Assembly (NCBI GenBank): GCA_017428215.1
Contig: JAFRRH010000065.1
Location: 1-54,554 of the forward strand
DNA length: 54,554 bases
Direction: 5' to 3'
From: Selenomonadaceae bacterium
Lineage (GTDB): Bacteria > Bacillota > Negativicutes > Selenomonadales > Selenomonadaceae
Shown piece by piece: positions 23,611 to 32,120 of this stretch. Every line of letters begins with the position of its first letter. Position 1 is the first letter of the stretch. The translations under genes and the position numbers were made by a program. The notes under the pieces were generated by a model. That model saw only the letters and a list, made by a program, of their open reading frames with translations, made no database searches and was not told the DNA's origin.

Positions 23611-25245
23611 ATGGGAAGAAATAATTTTTTAGGCAAGAAATATTTGTACGAGGTTTTGCCAATGTTGAAATGGGTTGCTGAACAAGTTCCAGGCGGATTT
23701 TTTGTTTACTCTGCTAAAGAGCCGTATGAACTTTTCTACGCCAATAGCGAGGTTTTGGACATCTACGCCTGCGAAAATCTTGACGAGTTCAAAGAGTTAA
23801 CAGGCTACACTTTTAAGGGCATGGTGCACCCCGACGACTTCGACGCAATTCAGCAGTCAATCGAGGAGCAAATCGCCGACCCCGAAAATGACCACCTTGA
23901 CCACGTGGAATATCGAATCACGCGCAAAGATGGCGAAATTCGTTGGATTGACGATTACGGGCACTTTGCAACCTTTCCCGAACACGGCGATGCATTTTAC
24001 GTTTTTATCAGCGACATCACAGAAAGGCGGCAGATTCAGGAGGAAAAACTGCGTATGGAAATGGAATTAGACAAGGAACGGCAGGCAAATGAAATTAAAG
24101 CGGCATTTCTGTTCAACATATCGCACGACATTTTAACGCCGCTCAATTCAATTCGTGGTTTTACGGAATTGGCACGGCGGCATCTCAACGAGCCGGAACT
24201 TTTGAAAACTTATCTTGAGAAGGTTGACGAATCTAGTCTGCAAATGCTTAACCTAGTCAACGACCTTTTGGACATGAGCAAGATAACTTATGGCAAAACA
24301 CAGCTACGCAACGAAGTTTGCGACTTGGAAGAGCAAGTTTTGGTTGTGGTTCATGCATTTAAGCAACGGGCGGAAGAAAAAAATATTTCGTTTGAAAGCG
24401 TAATAAATTTGCCGCGCGAAATGGTTTATACCGACGACGTGAACCTCCGCAAAATTCTTTCCAGCTTGGTTGACAACGCGATAAAATTTACACCGCTGGG
24501 CGGGCACGTGAAACTTACTGCTAAAAAGAAAAAAGTTTCCGACGCGGGCTATTTACGTTGCGAGTTTACCGTTTCAGATGACGGCGTAGGCATGACACCA
24601 GAGTTTATGCGGAAAATGTACGAGACTTTTGAGCGCGAGGAAACTTCGACTAAGACCGGACATATCAGCGCGGGGCTTGGACTTGCCATAACTAAAAAAC
24701 TTATCGACGCAATGGGCGGTTCAATCGAGGCTGTCAGCGAAAAGGGCAAGGGCACAACGTTTACTGTTGGTTTGCCATTTAAAATTTATCGCGAAGAAGA
24801 CGAGACAACTGCAGAGGCTCCTATAGAGAAAATTAACGCCGAAGATAACTACGGACATAGAATTCTTTTGGTGGACGATATTGAACTTAATCGAATGCTC
24901 GCCGAAACTATTTTAGAGGAGTCGGGCTTTTCGGTTGAAACTGTTGCCGACGGCGTAGAGGCGGTTGAAGTTTTCGTTAAGCACCCGCCTGGCTATTACG
25001 ACTTAGTTTTAATGGATATACAAATGCCGATAATGAACGGCTACGAGGCGACGCGGGCAATCCGTGCGCTCGACCGCCCCGACGCAAAAGTTTTGCCGAT
25101 TATCGCGCTCAGTGCCAATTCTCGCGACGAGGATAAACGCATGAGCATGGAAAGCGGCATGAATTATCACATTGCCAAACCGTTTGACGTGGTGCAACTT
25201 ATCGCCGCCGTCAACAAATATATTGCTGCAAGAAAAGAAATTTAA
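23611..25245 (+). CDS. Cytoplasmic hybrid sensor histidine kinase (PAS-HisKA-HATPase-REC)
   Basis: A 544-residue soluble hybrid kinase. Residues about 15-140 are a PAS domain with PAC end (GYTFKGMVHPDDFDAIQQSI, RKDGEIRWIDDYG, FISDITERR). A short coiled coil leads into HisKA with the phospho-acceptor His in FNISHDILTPLNSIRGFTE. HATPase_c follows with SLVDNAIKFTP (N box), SDDGVGMTPEF (G1) and GLGLAITKKLI (G2). The C-terminal receiver domain starts at RILLVDDIELNRMLAE and has its Asp in DLVLMDIQMPIMNGYEATR. No membrane helix, so the signal is internal. The first gene of a five-gene operon with STAS, RsbW-like and PP2C genes. ATG at 23611 has CGGAGGG just upstream (short 4-base spacing); GTG at 23590 has no ribosome site. 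Confidence 0.9.
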   Translation: MGRNNFLGKKYLYEVLPMLKWVAEQVPGGFFVYSAKEPYELFYANSEVLDIYACENLDEFKELTGYTFKGMVHPDDFDAIQQSIEEQIADPENDHLDHVEYRITRKDGEIRWIDDYGHFATFPEHGDAFYVFISDITERRQIQEEKLRMEMELDKERQANEIKAAFLFNISHDILTPLNSIRGFTELARRHLNEPELLKTYLEKVDESSLQMLNLVNDLLDMSKITYGKTQLRNEVCDLEEQVLVVVHAFKQRAEEKNISFESVINLPREMVYTDDVNLRKILSSLVDNAIKFTPLGGHVKLTAKKKKVSDAGYLRCEFTVSDDGVGMTPEFMRKMYETFEREETSTKTGHISAGLGLAITKKLIDAMGGSIEAVSEKGKGTTFTVGLPFKIYREEDETTAEAPIEKINAEDNYGHRILLVDDIELNRMLAETILEESGFSVETVADGVEAVEVFVKHPPGYYDLVLMDIQMPIMNGYEATRAIRALDRPDAKVLPIIALSANSRDEDKRMSMESGMNYHIAKPFDVVQLIAAVNKYIAARKEI

Positions 25246-25276
25246 ACTTGTGGCTGATAGAAAAGGAGATTTTAAA

Positions 25277-25573
25277 ATGGAAATTAAGAAGGAACAAAAC
25301 GGCAGTGCATTGACAATCAAAGTTATCGGGCGTCTGGACGCAGGAAGTGCGCCGGAACTGTCCAAAGAATTGACGACTGCGCTCGACGGTATAACGGATT
25401 TGACGTTCGATTTCGCGGAGCTGAAGTATATCGCGTCGGCGGGGCTTAGAGTTTTGCTCGTTGCTCAAAAGCGCATGAATAAGCAAGGCTCAATGAAACT
25501 CGTCAACGTTAGCGAGGCAGTCTTGGAAGTTTTGGACATGACCGGCTTTGCCAGCTTGATGACTATTGCTTAA
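25277..25573 (+). CDS. STAS-domain anti-sigma factor antagonist (RsbV/SpoIIAA-like)
   Basis: A 98-residue single STAS domain. It begins MEIKKEQNGSALTIKVIGRL, followed by DAGSAPELSKEL and the phosphorylation loop FDFAELKYIASAGLRVLL, where the Ser before AGLR is the expected target of the partner kinase. ATG at 25277 is preceded by AAAAGGAGA at good spacing. In partner switching the unphosphorylated form binds the RsbW-like kinase and frees that kinase's other client. The kinase gene is 13 bases downstream and two matching phosphatases follow. Confidence 0.9.
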   Translation: MEIKKEQNGSALTIKVIGRLDAGSAPELSKELTTALDGITDLTFDFAELKYIASAGLRVLLVAQKRMNKQGSMKLVNVSEAVLEVLDMTGFASLMTIA

Positions 25574-25586
25574 AGAGGAATGTTTT

Positions 25587-25994
25587 ATGGAAAAGATTAC
25601 AGTTGATGCTGTGCTCGAAAATCTTCAAACGGTTATCGACTTCGCAACGGAAAAACTCGAAGAGCGCGATTGCTCAATGAAAATTGTCATGCAAACGGAG
25701 CTTGTTATCGAGGAAATTTTTGTTAACATTGCAAGCTACGCTTATCATCCGGAGATAGGTCCGGCAACTTTTTGCATGGCGTTTGAGGAAAATCCCCACG
25801 CTCTGTTGATGACTTTCATTGACGGCGGCAAACCTTACAATCCGCTTGAACAGGAAGCCCCCGACACGACGCTTGCCCTTGAAGAACGCGACGTTGGCGG
25901 GCTTGGAATTTTCCTTGTTAAAAAAAATGTCGATGAAATTTCCTACGAATATGCGGACGGGAAAAATATTCTGCACATGAAAAAGTTTTTCTGA
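25587..25994 (+). CDS. RsbW/SpoIIAB-like serine-protein kinase (anti-sigma type ATPase)
   Basis: A 135-residue HATPase_c_2 protein. The N box is seen as ELVIEEIFVNIASYAY near residue 40, where the usual N-x-x-x-H-A is changed to N-I-A-S-Y-A-Y. The later G boxes are FIDGGKPYNPL and ERDVGGLGIFLVKKNVDE. It should phosphorylate the STAS protein encoded just before it. ATG at 25587 has AAAGAGGAA 6 bases upstream. No sigma factor gene lies in the window, so its second client may be a distant sigma factor or an enzyme. Followed after 10 bases by the first PP2C gene. Confidence 0.85.
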   Translation: MEKITVDAVLENLQTVIDFATEKLEERDCSMKIVMQTELVIEEIFVNIASYAYHPEIGPATFCMAFEENPHALLMTFIDGGKPYNPLEQEAPDTTLALEERDVGGLGIFLVKKNVDEISYEYADGKNILHMKKFF

Positions 25995-26004
25995 GGTTGT
26001 CCCG

Positions 26005-28170
26005 ATGAAGTGGAACATACAAAAAAGACTGCTCGTCCTCGTCTTGGCGGCGGGGATATTGTCATTCTTGGCTATGAGCGGTCTTTCTTTTTACGGTTTG
26101 TCAACAGTGCGCGACGAAATGGGGGAAATGGGCGACGATCTCGGCAAGGCGGGCGCGAGTTTCACGCAAGATTTGGTTATGTATCATATGAAACATACGC
26201 TCGGCGAATTGGCTAAGGCGCGCGCAGAATTCATTGACCACGAAACCACGTTGATTCGTTCGGACGTAAAAATTTTGGCGAACACCATGACCAAAATCGT
26301 TTCCAATCCCAACAATTATAAGCCCATCAAACTTCTCAATCCGCAATTTGAACCGGTCTTGAACACGCAAGCTTATTTTACTTATGGACCCGACGTTAAG
26401 CGCAACGGTTTATCGCACGAAATGCAACGTGAGATTGAACTTGCCGGCAATATTCGCACGCTACTTGAACCGCTCGCTAAATCTTTTGAAGGCTATAAAT
26501 CTTCTTGTTATGTCGCCTCCAAAGACGGCTGGTTTATTTGCAGTAGCGTTTTTCCAAATATTGAAGGGGCTTTGCCGTTCGATGAAAGTGAGTTTTTTGA
26601 CTACGATCCTCGTGAGCGTCCCTGGTACAAGGCGGCGATTGCGGCAAGAAATCCCGTGTTCTCTGACGTATATTCGCACATCAACATAAACAATTATCAG
26701 CTTATCGCTTGCTCTGCGCCCTATTATGACGCGGCGGGCAATATAGCGGGCGTTGTCGGAATTGACGTTTCAACCCATGACATTTATCAGGCGATTGATA
26801 CAACGACTATCGGCGAAAATGGCTTCAGCTTTGTTTTAAACAATAGAGGCGAAGTAATTTTTTCCTCGCGTGACAATGGCATTTTGGTTGCGGCGGCGAG
26901 CAAAGGCGATTTAAGGGAAAATGCCGGCGCAAGTTTATCTTATGCGGCGGAGCAAATGGTTGAAGGCAAAAGTGGAATTCTTCCTGTGACGATTGACGGC
27001 GAGGAATATTTTTTAGCGTTCGCTCCCATGAAAAGTATTGGCTGGAGTTTTGCCACGCTAACTTTACGTAAAGATATTGCCGCCGTCGCTGAAGCAAGCA
27101 AAGATTATTTTTTTGCGCAGGTCGAAGATTTCAGCAGACGTTTGCAGGACGAATATATTTTCATGGCGTTTTTCGCCGCGCAGTTGGTTATGGGTTTACT
27201 TTACATTCAATTCACGGCAAGCAAAGAACTTTCTGCTAAATTAATCAAGCCGATTCATGAGCTTTCAAACGGCGTTCGCGAAATTTCTAGCGGTAATCTC
27301 GACAAAAAAATTGATATTCACACTGGCGACGAGATTGAACACCTTGCAATTTGCTTTAACGAAATGACTGGCGAACTTAAAAGGCAAATGACGAATTTAA
27401 CGAAAGTCACTGCCGAAAAGGAACGTCTTGCTACGGAACTTAACGTTGCTACAGAAATTCAGAGCGGCATGTTGCCTAAAGATTTTCCCACCCGCGCAGA
27501 TTTTGAACTTTACGCGACGATGACGCCCGCTAAAGAAGTTGGCGGCGACTTTTACGATTTCTACATGCTTGACGAAACGCACTTGGTTATAACTGTTGCT
27601 GACGTTTCGGGTAAAGGAATTCCCGCCGCGTTGTTTATGGTTATCAGCAAAACTGTCTTGAAAAATTTCGCCGTATCGACGCACAATCGCGAGGGACTTG
27701 CCGAAGTCGTCGCTAAAGCCAATGATAAACTTTGCGCCAATAACGAGGCGATGATGTTCGTGACGGCTTTTATCGGCGTACTTGACTTGGAGACGGGAGA
27801 ATTTACTTTCGTCAACGCGGGGCATAATCCGCCGGTAATTTATCATGCGGAAGAAAATCATTGCGACTTCCTCGACGTTAAGAAAAATTTTGTTATGGGA
27901 CCAATGGACGAAATTCCGTTTGTTGAGCAGAAAATTTTCCTTAAGCACGGCGATTTACTGTTCTTGTACACCGACGGCGTAACGGAGGCTTTGAACGTGG
28001 CAGAGGAAGAATATTTGCCCGACCGATTGATAGCGTTCATGAATTCGACTGATTGTAAAGTTGACTTGCAAACTTTATTAAAAAATATTCGCGGCGATTT
28101 ATCAAAACACGTCGGCGAGGCTGACCAATCCGACGATATTACTATGTTCGCGTTGAGGTTCAAAAAATGA
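26005..28170 (+). CDS. Membrane sensor phosphatase dCache-HAMP-PP2C (RsbU/RsbP-like), copy 1
   Basis: A 721-residue transmembrane phosphatase. Helix 1 at about residues 8-30; an outside-facing dCache_1-type sensor at about 40-370 with FDYDPRERPWYKAAIAARNP and APYYDAAGNIAGVVGIDVS; helix 2 at about 380-402; HAMP at about 405-460 (KPIHELSNGVREISSGNLDK). A coiled linker leads to the PP2C/SpoIIE domain at about 490-720 with LATELNVATEIQSGMLP, PAKEVGGDFYDFYML (metal Asp), VADVSGKGIPAALFM, NAGHNPPVIYH, LFLYTDGVTEALN and QSDDITMFALRF. It should dephosphorylate the STAS protein when its sensor binds a small molecule, a role family members play for amino acids or carboxylates. It overlaps the next gene by 4 bases. 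Confidence 0.9.
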   Translation: MKWNIQKRLLVLVLAAGILSFLAMSGLSFYGLSTVRDEMGEMGDDLGKAGASFTQDLVMYHMKHTLGELAKARAEFIDHETTLIRSDVKILANTMTKIVSNPNNYKPIKLLNPQFEPVLNTQAYFTYGPDVKRNGLSHEMQREIELAGNIRTLLEPLAKSFEGYKSSCYVASKDGWFICSSVFPNIEGALPFDESEFFDYDPRERPWYKAAIAARNPVFSDVYSHININNYQLIACSAPYYDAAGNIAGVVGIDVSTHDIYQAIDTTTIGENGFSFVLNNRGEVIFSSRDNGILVAAASKGDLRENAGASLSYAAEQMVEGKSGILPVTIDGEEYFLAFAPMKSIGWSFATLTLRKDIAAVAEASKDYFFAQVEDFSRRLQDEYIFMAFFAAQLVMGLLYIQFTASKELSAKLIKPIHELSNGVREISSGNLDKKIDIHTGDEIEHLAICFNEMTGELKRQMTNLTKVTAEKERLATELNVATEIQSGMLPKDFPTRADFELYATMTPAKEVGGDFYDFYMLDETHLVITVADVSGKGIPAALFMVISKTVLKNFAVSTHNREGLAEVVAKANDKLCANNEAMMFVTAFIGVLDLETGEFTFVNAGHNPPVIYHAEENHCDFLDVKKNFVMGPMDEIPFVEQKIFLKHGDLLFLYTDGVTEALNVAEEEYLPDRLIAFMNSTDCKVDLQTLLKNIRGDLSKHVGEADQSDDITMFALRFKK

Positions 28171-30380
28171 GGCTTAACATACACAAAAAAGTTTTAATAT
28201 TAGTTTTGGGCACGGGGCTTGCAACGTTAATTGTGCTAAGTATTTTTTCTTACTTTGGCAAAAACGCCGTGCAACGTGATATGGCGGCGATGAGCGTCGA
28301 GCTTGGCGAAAAGAGCGCGGATTATACCGACGAACTTTTAATCGCCCAACTTAAAGATACACTCGGCGAACTTGCGGAGGCTAAAGCGCAATTCATTGAT
28401 AGGAAAATGTCTGCCACACGCGAAAACGCCACGATTTTGGCAAACGCGGTTACAGAGATAATGTCGCACCCAGAAAATTATCCGCCGAAAACTCTACCCG
28501 ACCCGCGCACCGACCAAATTCACAACGGTGAACTTTATCGAATTTACGCGCCCGATATACGCGACCACATAACGCCCGAAATTCAACGGGAACAAGATTT
28601 GGCAGCAAACGTTAAAGATATTTTGCCCGAAATTTTGAAAAGTTATATGGGCTTTAACGCTACTGCTTTTGTTGGCGGCGAGAAAGGCTGGTATATGTGC
28701 GCCCGTCTTGTCGTAGATGAAAACGGCAATACAAATCTTGAAGATACCATTCATTTTTCCTACGAGCGCATTTACAAATTCGACCCGCGCAAACGTCCCT
28801 GGTATATCGCCGCTAAAAATGCCAACAAGCCGGTTGTTTCTGACCTTTATTCCTCGATTGAAATGGGCGGCTATCAACAAATCGGCGCGTCTGCTCCCTT
28901 CTACGACGCGAAAGGCAATTTGCTTGGCGTTGCGGGTGTGGACTCTTCCAACACCGACCTTTACGGCTGGATTAACGAATTCACCGAGAGCAAGGGCGTT
29001 ATCAATTTCGTGTTGAATGAGCACGGCGAAATTATTTTCTCGACGCAAAAAAATGGTATCCTTGCAGTGAATGATTATGAAGATGACCTTGTTGCGCGAG
29101 CGGGCGGGAACGATTTAAGGAACAATCCCCAAGAAACTTTAGCGGCAGCGGCAAAAAGAATGCTTGACGGCGAGCAAGATGTTGTCCCGATTGAATTAGA
29201 CGAAGAAACTTTTTATCTTGCTTTTGCGCCGATGTCGGAGACGGGTTGGAGTTTTGGTATGCTCGTTCCTGAATCGGAAATTTCGGAGGCGACGACGGGC
29301 ACTCAAGATTATTTTTTAAAGCAGATTAGCAATCTCCAAAAACAAATGCGCCAACAATATTCTTACGTTAATAACTTGGTTGTGGTAGTTCCTATTGCGG
29401 TGCTGATAATTTTATTTTTAATGGGCACGAATCTTTCGCGGCGTTTCGTCAAGCCGATTCATGAGCTTTCAAACGGCGTGCGCGAAATTGCCAGCGGCAA
29501 CTTGGATAAAAAACTTGATATACACACCGGCGACGAGATTGAACACCTTGCAATTTGCTTTAACGAAATGACCGGTGCACTTAAAAATTATATGTCGAAT
29601 TTGGCTAAAGAAACTGCCGATAAGGAACGACTTGCAACAGAACTCGACGTTGCTACAGAGATTCAGAACGGCATGTTGCCTAAAAATTTTCCAGACCGCG
29701 CAGATTTTGAACTTTACGCGACTATGACGCCTGCTAAAGAAGTTGGCGGCGATTTTTACGATTTTTATTTCTTGGACGAAACGCATTTGGCGATAACTGT
29801 TGCTGACGTTTCGGGCAAAGGGATTCCCGCCGCGCTGTTTATGGTTATCAGTAAAAATATTTTAGATAACTTCGCTACAAGTTTTTACAAGCAAAATGGA
29901 TTGGCTCCGGTGGTTGCCGCCGCCAATGAGCAACTTTGCGCTAACAACGAGGCGATGATGTTTGTAACGGCGTTTATTGGCGTACTTGACTTGGAGACGG
30001 GCGAATTTACTTTCGTCAATGCGGGACATAATCCGCCAGTAATTTATCACGCGGAAGAAAATCATTGCGACTTCCTCGACGTCAAGAAAAATTTTGTTCT
30101 CGGACCTATGGACGGCATACCGTTTACAGAGCAAAAAATTTTCCTTAAGCGCGGCGATTTACTGTTCTTATATACCGACGGCGTAACAGAGGCTTTGAAC
30201 GTGGCAGAGGAAGAATATTTACCCGACCGATTGATAGCGTTCATGAATTCGACTGATTGCAAAGCCGAATTGAAGACGCTGTTAAAAAATGTTCGTGGCG
30301 ATTTATCAAAACATGTCGGCGAGGCTGAACAATCCGACGATATTACAATGTTTGCGTTGAGATTCAAAGGCAAATTATAA
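28167..30380 (+). CDS. Membrane sensor phosphatase dCache-HAMP-PP2C, copy 2 (tandem paralog)
   Basis: A 737-residue paralog of the preceding protein with the same plan: helix 1 at about 8-30, dCache sensor (KFDPRKRPWYIAAKNANKP, SAPFYDAKGNLLGVAGVDSS), helix 2 at about 395-418, HAMP, linker and PP2C. The sensor half is clearly different from copy 1, whereas from HAMP to the end the two are almost the same (for example VADVSGKGIPAALFMVISK and GDLLFLYTDGVTEALNVAEE). This suggests two input signals feeding one output, and either a fairly recent duplication with a fast-changing sensor or gene conversion of the output half. All PP2C metal Asp residues are present. ATG at 28167 overlaps the upstream gene by 4 bases. 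Confidence 0.9.
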   Translation: MRLNIHKKVLILVLGTGLATLIVLSIFSYFGKNAVQRDMAAMSVELGEKSADYTDELLIAQLKDTLGELAEAKAQFIDRKMSATRENATILANAVTEIMSHPENYPPKTLPDPRTDQIHNGELYRIYAPDIRDHITPEIQREQDLAANVKDILPEILKSYMGFNATAFVGGEKGWYMCARLVVDENGNTNLEDTIHFSYERIYKFDPRKRPWYIAAKNANKPVVSDLYSSIEMGGYQQIGASAPFYDAKGNLLGVAGVDSSNTDLYGWINEFTESKGVINFVLNEHGEIIFSTQKNGILAVNDYEDDLVARAGGNDLRNNPQETLAAAAKRMLDGEQDVVPIELDEETFYLAFAPMSETGWSFGMLVPESEISEATTGTQDYFLKQISNLQKQMRQQYSYVNNLVVVVPIAVLIILFLMGTNLSRRFVKPIHELSNGVREIASGNLDKKLDIHTGDEIEHLAICFNEMTGALKNYMSNLAKETADKERLATELDVATEIQNGMLPKNFPDRADFELYATMTPAKEVGGDFYDFYFLDETHLAITVADVSGKGIPAALFMVISKNILDNFATSFYKQNGLAPVVAAANEQLCANNEAMMFVTAFIGVLDLETGEFTFVNAGHNPPVIYHAEENHCDFLDVKKNFVLGPMDGIPFTEQKIFLKRGDLLFLYTDGVTEALNVAEEEYLPDRLIAFMNSTDCKAELKTLLKNVRGDLSKHVGEAEQSDDITMFALRFKGKL

Positions 30381-30384
30381 AAAT

Positions 30385-30414
30385 TTAAAACACCCTTCAG
30401 ATTTTGGAAGGTGT
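30385..30414. terminator. Weak hairpin between convergent genes
   Basis: ACACCCTTC, loop AGATTTT, GGAAGGTGT with a one-base imperfection; an A/T-rich tract flanks it on the left. It may end the minus-strand EamA transcript and the phosphatase transcript. Confidence 0.5.
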
Positions 30415-30480
30415 CAGTGTAAACACGTTCTAGAATTTGTAAAAATATTACCGTCGAATTGCTTGCCCGCGTTTTAGATT

Positions 30481-30900
30481 TTAATGCGACGATAGTATAA
30501 TTACGCCCGCTATGCAAAGAGCCGCGCCGAAAATTTTTTGTGCAGAAATTTGTTCGTTATAAAAAACTCCGCCGACGATAAGCATTGCCAACGCGATTAA
30601 AATGTTTACGATTAATGAAGCCGTTGATAATTCGCCGCCCGCCCGATAAATCATCACGAAAGCCGCCTCCACGCCCGTTATCGACAAGCCCATTAATATG
30701 CATGCCCAATTTGATTTTGCCGCCTCGACTAAAATTTTTTCGTGCGGTGTCAGGAAAAATAAAATCGCACTCGCAATCAATGCTGTTGCGTAATTGACGA
30801 CGAGCCCCATAAATGCATTTTGTTCATCGGAAATTGATTTGCTCGCTATGTGATAGAGGACGTTAGTTAATACGGCGACTGTTATCGGCAAAAAAATCAT
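30481..30900 (-). CDS. Half-size EamA/DMT-superfamily membrane protein
   Basis: A 139-residue protein with five hydrophobic helices, one EamA domain instead of the usual two (about 300 residues). The C-terminal part IVGGVFYNEQISAQKIFGAA followed by LCIAGVIIL is the recognisable EamA end (the E of the conserved helix then a final helix). Such half-size members work as homo- or hetero-dimers; the substrate is unknown. ATG at 30900 follows TTTGGAGGTATCGAA; there is an upstream in-frame ATG at 30927 without ribosome site inside the hairpin region. A long hairpin sits between this gene and the one upstream. Confidence 0.75.
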   Translation of the reverse strand: MIFLPITVAVLTNVLYHIASKSISDEQNAFMGLVVNYATALIASAILFFLTPHEKILVEAAKSNWACILMGLSITGVEAAFVMIYRAGGELSTASLIVNILIALAMLIVGGVFYNEQISAQKIFGAALCIAGVIILSSH

Positions 30901-30913
30901 TTCGATACCTCCA

Positions 30914-30981
30914 AAAAAATGAGGCACTCAACGAACCTTCCGAGACTTAAAGCCCTTGCCTACGGTTCGTTTGAATGCCTC
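30914..30981 (-). terminator. Long imperfect hairpin followed by seven Ts
   Basis: On the minus strand GAGGCATTCAAACGAACC pairs with GGTTCGTTGAGTGCCTC, 17 to 18 base pairs with one bulge and a G-U pair, loop of about 26 bases, then ATTTTTTT. It ends the secreted-protein transcript and lies only about 14 bases before the EamA start, so it may also gate read-through. Confidence 0.7.
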
Positions 30982-31027
30982 GCTTGCGTCATCCGGCGAC
31001 GACGCTTGCAATTTATTTATTTAAAAT

Positions 31028-31996
31028 TTATTTCTCAACAACGGTTGTCATTTCGGCGAAAATGTCATCAAGTGAGCCGTCATTTTCGGGAGCTTGACTT
31101 AAATCCGGCGGTAGAGTAATTCTTTCGCCTTTGGGTGAAACGTAAGTTGTATAAGAGCGCAACTCGCTGTAATAGCCCATTGCGTCGAGGAGATCGCGTT
31201 CCTCGTCGGTGAGGACAACACGACCAGCGGCGGATTCGTTCAGAACGTAACGGGAATATGCACGCATAATATCTGTTAAGTCAAAAGCGGCGGTGACAGT
31301 CGTCCAGCTCGGCTTATTGACCGTCCATGCAAAAGTTATATCGTTCGCCCTAATCGCCGTGAGCCACCTGTTGAGGTTTTCTTTTTCTGCGGCAAGTTTA
31401 TCTCCAGAAAGCCCCGTGAATGAAGCTTGGCTGTTCTTAGCCAAAATGTCCGCGATTTTGTTGCCGTCAAGTGTAACGTTCATGATTCGCATATCGGGCG
31501 TATCTTTAAGGACTTCGACCTTTTTAACGGCGTCCATGTTTTTGCGGAGCGTGTCCATTTCTGCCGACTTCCAAATAGTGGCAATACCAGAGGGCAAGCC
31601 GGGCAGAAGCATTTTACTCCATTTGCCGCGACGCTGGACGTAAAGCGTCATGTCGTTGCCGACTTGCTCAATGTAAAATGGAATATTGCTGTTCGTCGAG
31701 TAATTCTTTTTTAAATTTGTATACGTCCACGCCAGAGTACCGCTCATTCTCATGACGCCATCGTCGGTGACTTGTCCTTTTGAATCAATGTCGAGATGAA
31801 AATTAGTCGAGATAAGTGTAAGGTCTTGGTCAATCATGCGCTCGTTGGCAAGTCGTCCCATATAAGCCTCGCGAAAAGCCGCCATGCCCGCATCTTCATT
31901 AGTAGCCGCGTCTGCAGTGCCGCCGAAAAGAAATGTGCCACTTATCGCCGCAACAGCCGCGACTTTAGCAAAACGTTTAAATCTAAAAAAATTCAT
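31028..31996 (-). CDS. Secreted protein of unknown function
   Basis: A 322-residue exported protein. ATG at 31996 follows GGAGGTATTACG; the signal peptide runs FKRFAKVAAVAAISGTFLFG with a likely cut after ADA (residue 29 or so). The mature part is beta-rich: MRMSGTLAWTYTNLKKNYS, IPFYIEQVGNDMTLYVQRRG, GKWSKMLLPGLPSGI, FAWTVNKPSWTTVTAAFDLT. This alternation, with lipid-carrier-like sheets, recalls LolA/LppX-fold proteins, but I cannot assign a family. The acidic tail ends ENDGSLDDIFAEMTTVVEK. Long charged linkers such as KVEVLKDTPDMRIM lie between strands. It is monocistronic or leads into the EamA gene past a hairpin. Confidence 0.75.
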   Translation of the reverse strand: MNFFRFKRFAKVAAVAAISGTFLFGGTADAATNEDAGMAAFREAYMGRLANERMIDQDLTLISTNFHLDIDSKGQVTDDGVMRMSGTLAWTYTNLKKNYSTNSNIPFYIEQVGNDMTLYVQRRGKWSKMLLPGLPSGIATIWKSAEMDTLRKNMDAVKKVEVLKDTPDMRIMNVTLDGNKIADILAKNSQASFTGLSGDKLAAEKENLNRWLTAIRANDITFAWTVNKPSWTTVTAAFDLTDIMRAYSRYVLNESAAGRVVLTDEERDLLDAMGYYSELRSYTTYVSPKGERITLPPDLSQAPENDGSLDDIFAEMTTVVEK

Positions 31997-32120
31997 CGTA
32001 ATACCTCCAAAATTTTTTTGTGATAGGTTTATCGATTTTATTTGTAATGGCAGGAAATATAACATAGCTTGTTGAAATAACACTGAAAATTTTTTCAAAG
32101 CAAGGAGATAAATTTTTTAC

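Noticed and set aside
25277..25994. SpoIIAA/SpoIIAB of a sporulation sigma-F operon
   Set aside because: No sigma-F gene follows; PP2C sensors follow instead, so a general partner-switching module is more likely.
28494..29048. 184-codon frame on the minus strand inside the second phosphatase
   Set aside because: Shadow of the sensor domain coding; no ribosome site and no family.
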